NCBI GenBank assembly: GCA_930367215.1
Contig: OV884058.1
Span: forward strand, 109,081,802 to 109,145,801
Source of the DNA: Pollenia angustigena
Taxonomy: Eukaryota > Arthropoda > Insecta > Diptera > Polleniidae
Direction of reading: 5' to 3'
DNA: 64,000 nucleotides
In this document: one piece after another, positions 41,633-52,640 of the stretch
How the letters are laid out: each line of letters starts with the position of its first letter
How positions within the stretch are numbered: position 1 is the first letter of the stretch
The notes under the pieces: model-generated
The model's database searches: none
What the model saw: the letters and a program-made list of their open reading frames with translations, nothing else
Told to the model about the DNA's origin: nothing
Made by a program: the position numbers and the translations under genes

Positions 41633-41880
41633 GTCGATGGCTGCGAGTGTTAAACGGCAAGCCCTCTGAAGAGATTGAGTGGTTGCAATCGAAACATGTA
41701 AGGGTAACCTGTCCGTAAAAACGCCTGGGTTCGAGCCCAGCTTCAGTCAAGAATGAAAAAATTATCCATAAATTTTAATTCATTTCATGTTGTAAAATTC
41801 CTTTTTTCATAAAAATAATTTAATGAAAATTAAATTTGATGAACTTTAGCCTAATTAAAAATATTAAAAAATTTGGACAA
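41633..41880 (+). repeat. SINE-like repeat with Pol III B box
   Basis: Contains CCTGGGTTCGAGCCCAGC (B box within a T-arm-like stem) about 100 bp from the 5' side, preceded by GCAGTCGTCGATGGCTGCGA and followed by TCAAGAATGAAAAAATTATC and an AT-rich tail with TTAGCCTAATTAAAAATATT. The same sequence is present reversed at 62451-62745, and its tail part at 37125-37265. This looks like a tRNA-derived SINE; no good A box was seen. Confidence 0.55.
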
Positions 41881-42752
41881 TTAATTTATTTAAAATCAAT
41901 TCAATTGAAATCAAATTTTTATTGAAATTTTGCGATTTAAACCAATTCCTCTTAAATCGCAACTAAAGTGAATAAATTAGTGAATTAATATTCACTTGGA
42001 ATATAGCGGTTGTAAACAAAAATTGACATTGTTGGCAATTCACAATAATTAAGGCTCTGTTAGCCGGGAGTAACTGTAACGTTGCAAATCAGCTGCTTCA
42101 TTTTCTTGTATGTAAAGCAGCGGTCATCACAAAGAGAGACAGTTTAAAATGTGTATGTAGTGGTGAGTGCAAAGAGAGGAAAATAAATTTACTCGTTTGA
42201 GACATTAACTATGTGTTTTGTTCTTGTTTTTTAAAATTATGGCTTTTTACAACTGTTCCGTTAACCTTCGTATTGTGTGTGTGTGAAATTGACGAAAAGT
42301 GCTCGGCCCCCGGGGGCATAGCGTGATGATCGCTGATGTAAAGCAATTAGAACGATTATAGTTAGCAGTAAGATGTTACGTCTCAATCAGTTTTATTGAA
42401 AGAAAATAAAGATTCAAATTTTGAATTTCAATTACTTAATATAAATGCATCTGGGGTCTATGGGTATAAAGATAGGGCAAAAACGCTGATCGGTTCTACT
42501 TAGCGCATACAGGGCGATCCTTATTACACTCCAAGTCGACTCACAAACCTTCTTGTGGCGATCCCTGGGCGATGTTCTTGACATTCGTGAAGAATTGGCG
42601 AGTTTTAAGAGGCGATTTCACCGTCCGTTCTAGTTGGTGAGGCTGCAAGAGGACGTTTTTTCTTATATAAAGCGGTTCTCTATATAAATGGTGGTTAAAT
42701 TTTAAGGTCCGATGTTGGTTGAATAAAACACAAATTATTTAGGAAATTATTG
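41881..42752. other. fng intron, nothing firmly recognised
   Basis: Moderately GC-richer from 42290 to 42640 (CTCGGCCCCCGGGGGCATAG, TGGCGATCCCTGGGCGATG). The latter may belong to the 3' flank of the adjacent mariner, but no terminal repeat was found. Confidence 0.3.
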
Positions 42753-43310
42753 TCATTTCTTTTTATAATGATAATATTGGCGTGGTTCAATTATGTATGG
42801 AACAAAATATCGGCGGCACACCGCAATCCGATGGTCCAAATTTTCGATAACGCTGAGGCATAATTGAGGTTCTATGCCGTTAATGTGCCGAATTATCTCA
42901 TCCTTTAGCTCTTGAATTGTTGCTGGCTTATCGACGTACACCGTTTCTTTCAAATAACCCCAAAGAAAGAAGTCCACCGGTGTCAAATCACATGATCTTT
43001 GCGGCCAATTGACATCGCCACCACGTGGGATAATACGGCCATTGAATTTGTTGCGCAAAATAGCCATTGTTTCGTTAGCTGTGTAACAAGTGGCACCGTA
43101 ATGTTGAAACCACATATCGTCCAGGGCCATAACCTTAACTTCTAGCCACAAGAAGTCCGTAATCATCTCGTGATAGCGAACACCATTCACAGTAACTGCC
43201 TGACCGGCCTCATTTTGGAAAAAAATACGGCCCAATGATGCCGCCAGCCGATAAACCGCACCAAACAGTCACACTTTGTGGGTGCATTGGGTTTTAATAA
43301 GGGTTGCAAT
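42753..43310 (-). pseudogene. DD41D (rosa-type) mariner transposase, C-terminal two thirds
   Basis: Open frame of 160 residues, extended upstream across one frameshift (SVTVWCGLSAGGIIGPYFF). It has VNGVRYHEMITDFLW, then WFQHYGATCYTANETM, NWPQRSCDLTPVDFFLWGYL and a C terminus with VCRRYFVPYIIE. From the second catalytic position to the third Asp (LTPVD) the spacing is 41 residues, the DD41D signature. The family's QDGAT is HYGAT here, so the second catalytic Asp is replaced by Tyr and the protein would be inactive. The 5' part is lost beyond about 43310. Confidence 0.85.
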
Positions 43311-43517
43311 CAAATCAAATTGAGAAAGTGATTTCAGATATTTTTATAGGCTCCACACATCTGTACAAACGTATAATACCCTCATATTATGAAGTGGTTC
43401 AAGGGCCTTGAATCCTTAGGGGGTTCACGTAGTGAACATTTATTATTTCAAAATATGTACCTGTCACTGTGCGTTTGGCGTGGTTGTAAAAATGTATTTG
43501 TAAAAAAATCACAACTT

Positions 43518-43840
43518 CCCTGCAAATAAAATTGGACCACCTGATCCATTTTGATAAAATGGACTACTCCATGGACTGGTCCGATGTAATGCAAGCATGG
43601 AGCATGTCATGCTTTCGTTTTTAAACGACTTCAAAACTAATCCTCTTGAGTATACCATGAGGTAGTTTTAAAACTACTCCTTAGTGGTCCAAAGGTGGGT
43701 AATATGGTCCTCTCCTAGCACATCGTAATGTTAAATAGACCAGGTTTTTTCCATACGTTTGGGTTAGTTTTGGACTAGTCCTGGTCCCTTGTGGACTACT
43801 CTTTACACGCGTGTTTGGACTGGTCCTATTATTTGCAGGG
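43518..43840. mobile_element. TIR element (CCCTGCAAATAA), copy 1, in fng intron
   Basis: Left CCCTGCAAATAAAATTGGAC and right complement of CCCTGCAAATAATAGGACCA. The interior is full of GGACTACTCC/GGTCC phrases and includes TCCTAGCACATCGTAATGTT. A diverged second copy with the same phrases lies at about 54043-54603. It is 323 bp and non-coding, with no convincing TSD. Confidence 0.7.
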
Positions 43841-44770
43841 TTTCTTGCCATCTTTTGAGTGTGAGAGAGATTTTAAATTATTAAGACTATAATTGTTAGC
43901 AAAATATTCTTTAAAATTGTAACACATTAAAGATTCAGTCTCGTTTTAGCTTCCTTTAATAATAAAATGTTATTGTAACATCTTTCCTTAAAAAAGGTTT
44001 TATTTTCCTAGCTTTTTATCCTCTTTCTCCTTTTTTCTTTTTCTTATATGTACATAATTTTTTTTTTAATTTTATGCTTCATTTAAGATTTTAAGATTTT
44101 TTCACTTTTACATTTTTGTCTTATTTTTCTACTTTTTTTTATTTATTTTTTTGTTGCCAACATTTTTCTGTGTCTAAATCTGTCAAGTCCTTTTAGCTTC
44201 AACCCATAGTTATTTGATATTTTTTCAATAAGTTTTTTTCCTTAATTTTTTTTTTTTTGGATCTTTTCGTTTGAATCTTTAATATTTTTGTGTAAGAACA
44301 TGAACATCTTTAAAAAAGCGTAAACATTTTATGTTTAGATTTGCTTTTTTGAAGAACAAGTATTAAATTCTCAAAGCATCCTTAATATGGGAGTTTAGAG
44401 AAATTTGAGATTTTTTCTGTTATTTAAGATGGTTTAAAGTTTGGTTATGAAATTTTTTCTTTTCTTAAAAACATTTGCCGGTAACTGGGAACAAAATGTG
44501 TTCAATGCTAATGCAGAATTGAACTCGGATAGTTTTTCGTTAACTAAACGGAAGCTGATTAATTCAATATGATGTAAAAAGTTAATTATTAATTTTAAGG
44601 TGATTTGAAATGGTTTAAAGAAAATGTTAATTTACCAGTGATGCATTTTAAGTTTTTTTTTTTTTTGGGCCAAATTGACGATTAAAAGGGCCGAAAGACC
44701 TTTGATAGGGTAAATTCCTTCGACGTTCATGTGTGTATTTGGTAATTATGTTTGTTTTTAAATAAAACTA
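43841..44770. other. fng intron, poly-T rich
   Basis: Long T-rich low-complexity runs (43980-44270, 44652-44668). No gene or repeat boundary. Confidence 0.4.
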
Positions 44771-44774
44771 ATAT

Positions 44775-44955
44775 CAGGTGGGGCGCCGTTTTCTAAAAAA
44801 TAAGCCCTGATGAAGCCTCCAGCGTAAACACAACACCATATAGTAACCCTAAGCAGGTATAGTAGCTCTTCGCGTGTTATAAGCGGATTTTCGGTGCCCC
44901 AGTAACGATAATTCTGCTTATTCCCGTATTCACAGGGATGGAAATGGACCTCGTG
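44775..44955 (-). pseudogene. DD41D mariner transposase fragment
   Basis: Minus strand encodes EYGNKQNYRYWGTENP, ITREELLYLLRVTIWCCVYA and GGFIRAYFLENGAP, the segment around the first catalytic Asp and the W(C)..GGIIGPYFFEN motif of rosa-type mariners. It stops before the second Asp. It is in the same orientation as the 42753-43310 relic but not contiguous with it, so the two could be separated parts of one old copy. Confidence 0.65.
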
Positions 44956-45394
44956 ATGATGATTTTCGATGAAAAGCTGTCTTCCTTAAAATCAATGCAA
45001 TTAATCCGTGTAGTAGTAGTGCTGGGAAACTATCGATAGACTATCGATATTATCGATAGTCTGAAAATATCGATAGGAAAAATATAAATATCGATATTTT
45101 TAGTATCTAAAATACAGATATAAAGACATCTAACATCAGCTATACACACACAGTTTTTTGCCGCAAATTTTTTTCGCGCTGAATTACAGCAATGAATACA
45201 AACAACAAGAATGGCAAGTGGTATGGATTGCTTAGCAGTGCTTTTTACTGCTAATTAAAGGCCTTTAAGTCGAAATTTGTACATGTTTATGTTAGGACTG
45301 AAATGTCAAATATTTTTGTAATGTTGTAAAAAAAAAATGCAAATCCAAATGCAATTGCGAGCATAGAACAAAACAATAAACGACCATTAGAGGA

Positions 45395-45530
45395 TAAGTC
45401 CGCTAGATTGATTACCTTTTTGGGTTTAGAATTTAGAAAATTTCTTATAGTCGTCCCTGTTACTTCGGGTCCTTCAGAAAGGTACTTATCAATTTTTAAA
45501 AAACTGTCATCTAAAATAACGTTCGTATAT
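45395..45530 (+). pseudogene. hAT transposase C-terminal dimerisation domain fragment
   Basis: Plus-strand translation gives RLITFLGLEFRKFLIVVPVT then SGPSERYLSIFKKLSSK. The pattern (V/I)P-x-(T/S)S-x-x-SER-x-x-S is the signature of the hAT dimerisation domain. The frame runs into the insertion at about 45535 and lacks the N-terminal and catalytic parts. Confidence 0.7.
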
Positions 45531-45535
45531 ATATA

Positions 45536-47441
45536 TTAGGGTGTCCCAAAAAATGTTTTCTTTCTGATTTTCATAGGTGCTCAATTAAAATTTAAATGCT
45601 TATAGGGTTAAGTATTTTTGATTTTTTTTAAGAATTTTCGGAAGAGGTTTAGATAGAGGTCGCGCAAATGGAGTTTTCATAAAAAAGCGGAGTTTTCGGC
45701 CTTTTTTTTAACTTTACTCATAACTTGGTTAATACCACGAGTTTCTTCACTCCTGAGGAAACAGTTTTAAAGAAAAGTATCCAAGCTTTATTCCTGTGTG
45801 AAAAAATTATAAGTTTTGGTGATGAGTTTACTCATTTAGATACCCTTAATTACTATTTCTCGTAATTTTTTAAAAAATTTTGTAATAACGTTTTACAACT
45901 TTTTAAGTTTAAATAAAACGAAAAAAACTAATGATGCAGTTTGAAAGACAAATTAATTCTTATTAATATCAATAAACAATTTTTGAATTTGTTTTTACCG
46001 TTCCTGAGTTATACCCTCTTTTGTCTTTATACCCAGTATATGTTATTATAAGCTGTTTGCCAGTTCACCAATCTTACCCAAACAACAAAAAAAAAAACTT
46101 TTCTTTTGCTCTGTGAAAAATTATTTATTGAGGTTCTTGCGATGTAGTTCTATCTATACCTTTCAATAAATTCTGGTAATCAGTTTCAGAAGTTGTGACA
46201 TTAATATAAGTATAAGCCAAAGCCACACCTCTTTCTGGCACACCACTTCTAATTGTTGAACTTTTTTCTAAGCCTCTTGAAATGACTTGTTGGCTTTCCA
46301 ATTCTCTGAATCTATTTTTGAAAAATCGATTGAAATACATATTGCAAGCTTAAAAAAGTTAGAGTGGCTTTTGAAATGAATTGTTGAATTTCTTCTGTTA
46401 AAGTTACATTTGCTACTTCATTATCGCTGCATGGAGTATCTGCAAGTTTTTTTGTCATTGAGTGCAAAGTTTTGGTGTCGACACGTTCATCAAAAAACGC
46501 TGAGGTAGCCAATTTCGGAATTAAGTACCACTGATGACCTAGAAAAGTTTTAAGCGAGGCTTTTGCAACTGCTTTATTAATAATTTTATAACTATCCAAT
46601 TCCTTTAATGGGCTCAGATCATTGAGAGGAGCGTATCGTGGGCCCTGGCAGAGGTTCCAATATTTGATATATATTCTTAAAATAAATTAACTAAATTCAA
46701 GCAAGGCATCAACTGTTGATTTGTCTGTATAAGATTGCAACTGGTTTCGGAAAATGCATATTTTCAAAGAATAGATAATTTTCATCATTCAGCGAGCCCG
46801 ATTGTTAGCTCCTGGAGCACACATAAAATAGAAAGTGAAAATGACAGCGTGTAACGATTTAGATCAATAAATGTCAGAAGTTAATGACTGTTAAAACCTA
46901 ACTATAAAAATTTATGGAAATATACAATAATTATAGCGAAAAAAGTATCACCATTTTTAAGGTGCAAACTATAAAAATACGTGTAACCCGGAAACTATAG
47001 GACAAAATTCCATTTTTGTTTTTCTTAATTGTATAGAACTTATCGGTATTCAAAATCGCGTCACTAGTTTTTATACCTTTCATATAAATTTGAAAAGTAA
47101 TAAACCGTTTTTTAACAGAATTTGCTAAAAAAATACTTAATATGTGGAATCGTAATGGACAGAAATATTGCCGGAACTTAAAGTTTTTGCATTTGTAAAT
47201 TAAGTTTGGGAAATTTTCTTTAGAAATATTCGGTCAAAAAATTAAATGACCGTGGTTATTGACAAAGTTATGAGTCAAGTTTGAAAAAAGGCCGAAAAAC
47301 CAGATTTTTAACAAAGACTTGATTTGCGAGACCTCTAAACCTCTTCCAAAAAATCTAAAAAAAAATTCAAAAATACTGGACCCTATAAGCTTTCAAATTA
47401 TGCTTGAGCCTCTGACAAAAAAAAATTTTGGGACACCCTAA
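45536..47441. mobile_element. Transposon with TTAGGGTGTCCCAAAAAA termini nested in hAT
   Basis: Left TTAGGGTGTCCCAAAAAATG and right complement ending GGGACACCCTAA, flanked by AT-rich ATATAT/TATACA. About 1.9 kb. Repeated blocks AGGTTTAGA and CAAATC..GAGACCTCTAAACC occur near both ends. Its minus strand carries the coding fragments at 46125-46680. Family: from memory the protein resembles a group found in aphids and other insects, possibly IS3EU, which is reported to have 6-bp AT-rich TSDs; this is unverified. Boundaries are good to a base or two. Confidence 0.65.
46125..46680 (-). pseudogene. Transposon-encoded protein relic, two overlapping frames
   Basis: First frame (46680-46312 with extension): LCQGPRYAPLNDLSPLKELD, then KASLKTFLGHQWYLIPKLAT and SAFFDERVDTKTLH. 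Second frame after a shift: RSGVPERGVALAYTYINVTT and DYQNLLKGIDRT. The spaced motifs H-x-WYL..L..xFFD and xxERGVAL are ones I recall from an insect transposon protein family ending in a C-terminal tail rich in Gln/Arg. A frameshift separates the halves and the N-terminal catalytic part is absent. Confidence 0.5.
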
Positions 47442-47585
47442 TATACATACGTCTCATACATTCAATAAAGTGATGAAAACAACGGACTGTAGCCTTATAA
47501 CAAAATAATTAAAGTTTTCCTGCACAAGTACAAACTTTCAGTCGATAGTAATATCGATATTATCGATAGTATCCCAGCACTACCT

Positions 47586-48552
47586 TAAAGGGCCAGAATA
47601 GTTTAGAAAATACCACAGGGTCATTAAACAGTCAAAAATAAGCCATAAATGATTCAACTGTTACCTACTTCTTGTAAAGGGAAAGTTAATCTTTAGTTAG
47701 ATTTAGCGAAAGATCTCACAATGCTTAAAAAAAGCCGATATGTATTTCCAGAATACGATACATTTAAGCTACATAAGGAGCTCTTATACAAATCTTAACG
47801 TCATAAGACAATTTTGTTTTGGCGGTTCCTTGATCGCCCATGAGTCCCAAAAAGGGTACACTCTCGAAAATTTGTCGCAAATACTATAGCGTAAAGTATC
47901 ATATGGCCGGGCTTGACCGGTCTTAGTTGTTTTTAATACTCTTTTTCCACACAAAATTAATTCTGTTTACTGGCATATAATTGTCCGACCAAAACTGCTT
48001 TAATTTCTTTTACTACTAAGTTGGCTCTTTAAATTTTAATCCCTTTTCAGATTAATTCAATTTCTTTTTCCGCAAAACAAAATTGTTATAATTTAAAAAA
48101 AAAAGTTTAAACTCTACTTCTAAAACAAAATTAGGAACAAGGTCTACTTTTTTTCCAAAACAAAATCTTTGTGTTACAAAAACAAACAAAAACTTTTCAT
48201 TGTCTTACTAATTTTAGTAAAAACATGTTTAAATCTAAAACTAAAACACTTTTGAATAAAAAAACATAGAAATTTATAATAAAATTGACATGAAAAACTT
48301 AAATACTGTAGTCGGGCTGTGTGTGCATGTTTCGTACATTAAAGCTACGTACAACATACAACATGTTGTAAGTAAAACAATGAAGAACAACAAAAACTCG
48401 TCATGTTTAGCAAACATGAACAAATATCTCGTTTTTTGTTAAGTTTTTTTTCCAAAAGTTTTTAATAATAAAGAAGAAACATAAAAGAAAAAATTTTTAA
48501 CACAATTGTTAAAGTGTAACAAAAAATTAAATGGAAATATTAAAAAAGTAAA
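47586..48552. other. fng intron, nothing recognised
   Basis: AT-rich low-complexity sequence without a recognisable gene or terminal repeats. Confidence 0.4.
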
Positions 48553-50117
48553 AAACAAGTTAGAGTGCTATATTCGGCTGTGCCGAATCTTTGATACCCT
48601 CCACCGACAGTTCGAATGTTTAAGGAGTAATATCTGTATGATGTTATTATAATCTTAAACTGTGACGATTTGTTATTAATTATGGTTTAAGGCAACCAAA
48701 CTGTTTTCCGGTAGAAGGGTTTATATGGGGCCTAGGGTAAATTATGGACCGATCATCACGAAATTTCACAGCGTCATTTCTAGTCCTTTAAAACTGTGAC
48801 GTACCAATTTCTGTTATGATAGCATTATTAATTATGGTTTTAGGTGTACTGAACTGTTTTCCGGGAGTAGGGTTTCTATGGGGCCTAGGGAATATTATGT
48901 ACCGATCTTCACGAAATTTCACAGTATCATTTATAGTCCTATAAAACTGTGACGTACCAAATTTTGTTACGCTAGCGTTATTTTTTACGGTTTTAGGCGT
49001 ACTAAACTGTTTTCCGGGAGTAGGGTTTATATGGGGCACAGGGTAAATTATGGACCGATCTTCACGAAATTACACAGTTTTATTTCTTGTCCTATAAAAC
49101 TTTGATGTACCAAATTTTGTTATGATAGCATTATTTTTTACGGATTTAGGCGTACTAAACTGTTTTCCGGGAGTAAGGTTTATATGGGGCCCAGGGTAAG
49201 TTATGGACCGATCTTCACGAAATAACGCAATTTTATTTCTTGTCCAATAAAACTTTGATGTACCAAATTTTGTTATGATAGCATTATTTTTTACGTTTTT
49301 AGGCGTACTAAGTTGTTTTCCGGGAGTAAAGTTTATATGGGGCCTATGGTAAATTATGAACCGATCTTCACGAAATTTCAAAGATTTATTTTTAGTTCTA
49401 TAAAACTTCGATGTACCAAATTTTGTTATGATAGCATTATTTTTTACGTTTTTAGGCGTACTAAGTTGTTTTCCGGAAGTAGGTTTTATATGGGGCCTAT
49501 GGTAAATTATGGACCGATCTTCACGAAACTTAACAGTTTAATTTCTAGTCCTATGTAACTGTGACTTGCCAAAATTTGTAATGATAGCATTGTTAGTTAG
49601 GGTTTTAGGCTTCATATACTGTTTTCCGGGAGTAGGGCTTATATGGGGCCTAGGGTAAATTATTGACGGATCTTCACGAAATTTCACAGCGTGATTTCCA
49701 GTTGAATAAAACGAATTGTTGCGAAATCTTATATCATTCTGTGCATTTTTCCACCATTTATGTTAGTTTTTGTAACAAAATTATCAATTTTTTTTAGGTG
49801 GTGGTTCCACATTTTGATTCATAGCTCAGATCCTATTGAACCGATTTTGCTGAATTTCAATCCCAAACTGCTTAGGATAACTACAAGCAATTTGACACCA
49901 AGTTTGTTGATTTCTTTTGAGTTTTTCGAAAGTGAGCGTGTTTTCAACAGACGGACAGACGGACAGACAGACGGACATGGCTAAATCGACTTAAAATTAC
50001 TCAAGGACCCAGAATATATATACTTTATAGGGTCTGAGATGAATAGTAAAAAATTTTCACACGGAATGACAAACTGAATATACCCTCTTCACAACTAATT
50101 GTGGTGGAGGGTATAAA
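48553..50117. mobile_element. Helentron/DINE-1-like element, copy 2, in fng intron
   Basis: Starts AACAAGTTAGAGTGCTATAT, then the palindrome TTCGGCTGTGCCGAA and TACCCTCCACC; ends GTGGTGGAGGGTATAAAA. Subterminal inverted repeat, central tandem repeats and an AT-flanked insertion with no TSD match non-autonomous Helentrons (HINE/DINE-1). The right part has GACGGACAGACGGACAGACA and ACCCAGAATATATATACTTT. It ends only about 160 bp downstream (in fng sense) of exon A. Confidence 0.7.
48690..49740. repeat. About 153-bp tandem repeats, about 7 units
   Basis: Unit landmarks: AGGCGTACTAAACTGTTTTC (starts near 48690, 48842, 48995, 49148, 49301, 49453, 49607), GGTTTATATGGGGCCTAGGG, TGGACCGATCTTCACGAAAT, TACCAAATTTTGTTATGATA. 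Spacing is 152-154 bp. Because 153 is a multiple of three, chance frames stay open through several units on both strands (48788-49039, 49070-49381, 49313-49558); these are not genes. Confidence 0.85.
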
Positions 50118-50280
50118 AAAAGAAAACATTATTCGCTACAACAAGTGACAAGTCACAACAAATTAAAAGAAAAAAAAAACGTATGTATGTATTCTTTTAA
50201 AAGCTGAAGCAATAAACTAAGTTAAGGTTTAATGTTCAAATAACGTTTTAAATTTTTAAAATAAGATTTTTTCTACTTAC

Positions 50281-50383
50281 TTTTTACCACTTTCGAGAAA
50301 AACATCTAGTTCGGCAGACATTTTACAGCACAAGGCTTTACGAAAATGACCCTGAGAACATTTGGTATTAATTAAGTGGCCAT
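50281..50383 (-). CDS. fng: fringe (fng) internal exon A, first exon visible in window
   Basis: Internal coding exon of Fringe, the Golgi beta-1,3-N-acetylglucosaminyltransferase that extends O-fucose on Notch EGF repeats and changes Notch response to Delta and Serrate. On the minus strand it is preceded by a tttgtag acceptor and followed by a gtaagt donor. It encodes about 33 residues beginning [19 protein letters not shown] and ending in ESGK, plus a split lysine codon (AA|A) completed by the next exon. The leading AT completes a codon begun upstream. The sequence matches the segment of fly Fringe just before the DDD motif. The upstream exon, expected to carry a WFFTDTDD-type segment in the known family, was not found to the right. 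No start codon is expected here. Confidence 0.93.
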
Positions 50384-50888
50384 CTACAAAGATAAAAATA
50401 TAGAAAAAATTGTTTTAATAGATATAGCAAGAAAATTGTTTTGGGTTTTAGACAGCCGAATAGATAGACTTTATTATTTTTTAAATCATCAGCCTAAAAG
50501 TATGCTAAACCATTTATAAGCCAATTTTGTAAGAACTAAAGGCCATTTTAGACTATAATACTTTGTGTTAAGACATGTCAAAAACTTAGTTTTAATAAAT
50601 TCACTTAAATAACATTTTGCAAGGTTTTGAATTGGGCGGGAATTCCCGAGATTTAATTTAAATTTTAAAATCTATTCCCTTTACCGGGAAACGAACAAGT
50701 CTGGCAAAACAAAAACTCTACATGTAGGTAATTTGTCATATTTAAAGTAAGGAGAGTTCAAGACGTACCCTATAGACAGGCGAAAACGTTGTAATTAATT
50801 AAATGAGATAAATAATAAAACCTTGTTAATTAAACAGAACGCGCAAAAATAAAAATGAAAGCCCTAGGGTATGCTACACGGTTTAAAG

Positions 50889-51508
50889 CAGTGTTCGAAA
50901 ATAAACAGTTCATTATTTAGCGTTTGGCTCACACACACAATAATGATATCTATTTCTAAGTGAATGTGTAGACGAACACAACCCTTAAAACCGTTCGAAA
51001 CTATTTTCAAGAAAGAGCCGAACATTATATATTGTTCTGTTCTTCATTAAAAAACAGAACAATTGTAGTGATACTGTAGACAAACATTATATTTTCATGT
51101 TCTAAATGAACAAACTAAAAATTTTAGCAACAGCTTGTATGTGTATTTTGTATATGTTTTGTTTGTGTAAAATTATTTTGCTGGCTTTTTGTTTTTTTAT
51201 CTCGTATGTGTATTTTGTTTTTGCAAAAAATCTTTGGTTTTTTTTACCAGCCAACAGGGACGATCATTAATAAGCCGAACGGAACACAATCAAGTTTGTG
51301 GATAAAAAAAAAACCGAACGGAATTAAATGTTCTCATCTTTGTTGAATTTGATAAAAACAGTATTATTTTTGTGTTCGAAAGATGACTAACAGGGAAACA
51401 ATATTATTTTTTTTAATGATTTTCTACGCAAACACTATTACCGTTTGTGTTTTCCATAAATCTACCGAACACTAATGAGCGATATTTAGTGTATATTTTC
51501 GAACACTA
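50889..51508. mobile_element. hAT MITE (CAGTGTTCGAAAATAAAC family), copy C
   Basis: Ends CAGTGTTCGAAAATAAAC and GTATATTTTCGAACACTA, with flanks GTTTAAAG/GGTTAAAG (7 of 8). Closely matches copy B at 33593-34262. It lies in the presumed 5' intron of fng. Confidence 0.8.
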
Positions 51509-52640
51509 GGTTAAAGAACTGCTTTGTAAGGTTTTTTTAAATGTTTAAGAACTCGAGAATAAATAACTATTCCAAGTGCAGACAAAAATTCATAATTTAC
51601 TTAAAAAGAACAAGAACAGTATTGTCGAATTACGAAAAGCGCTGCAAGCTGTCGAAAGTAAAAACGGCAGTTTTAAAGTAGTGTCGACAGAATACGTAGT
51701 TTTAGTGATCGCTTCAGTTGAAGTTGAAGCGTAAAATTCGAAATTTTGAATTTTGCTGCGCTACAGAGCATTCAGCAGCTTGAGCTTCCACTACAACCAC
51801 TTTATTCTTTTTCAGGCCTTAACATGAAATGTATTAATGAAAATTCCAAATATGTAACCCTTTTCCATTTTGTGTATTCCTTTTTTTTACTGTCACCCGC
51901 CACACACAAACACAGTCCCTTCCACATCATACAAAATCTTCTAAATTAATCAAACATTAAATAAATTTTTATCTCAAGATCAGTGACCCATCAAACTCTA
52001 CCAATATTATAAATTATGAACTCAATTTATAAATAAAAACCAAAGACCTGTTTAATTTGAAATCATATTTCCTTTGGTTTTAGCTCGCAGACTACAGAAA
52101 ACATTTTTTATAAATAATTTATCCTTTTCTTGTCGCACGTTTAAATTTCAAAAGGCTTCATCGAACACGTAACATGACTACTGGAATTTTGATTAGAACC
52201 AAATACCAAAACCGTTAAGAACACAACAGTAACAAACCATTTATATTGTTAGTTTTTACTTCTCTACAGTTTTTATAAAGTTGGTATTTTTGTTTTTGTT
52301 TGTCAAATACCTTTTTGGCCCTTATTAATGGATTGTGTAGCCAATTATATAGAAATAAAAAAAAAGAAAATGCGTAAATGTGTGTCTGTAAGAGAATAAG
52401 AACCCAGCAAACATATAATAAAGGATTTGAAGCATTGTGGTTTACGAGTACTTTTATAATGAAGTTTATGTTTTCTCGATTTGATATTTAATTTTATTTA
52501 TAAATCATTTTTAAACATATTCAACAGATTTTTATATATACCAAAACTAGTTGGGAAGAGGAAATGCTAAGTTTGTAATTTTGTGTGAAACTTTTTACTA
52601 TACATTTAAGACGCCATAAGAATTCAGTTGCTCAATAAGT
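51509..52640. other. Presumed fng intron, nothing recognised
   Basis: AT-rich. The plus frame at 51746-51949 has no recognised motif. Confidence 0.4.

Larger units (their letters stand above)
45018..47585. mobile_element. hAT element relic with TATCGATA-rich ends, invaded by another transposon
   Basis: Left TAGTGCTGGGAAACTATCGA and right complement of TAGTGCTGGGATACTATCGA, with many ATATCGATA repeats next to each end. Between the left end and the insertion at 45535 the plus frame has hAT dimerisation-domain residues (see the 45395-45530 entry). The TSD is not clear. About 1.9 kb of the middle is a second transposon. Confidence 0.7.

Noticed and set aside
48788..49558. Series of 80-100-codon open frames on both strands sharing repeated protein phrases
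   Set aside because: They are translations of a 153-bp tandem repeat in a Helentron-like element; the period is a multiple of three, so frames stay open by repetition. They occur on both strands.
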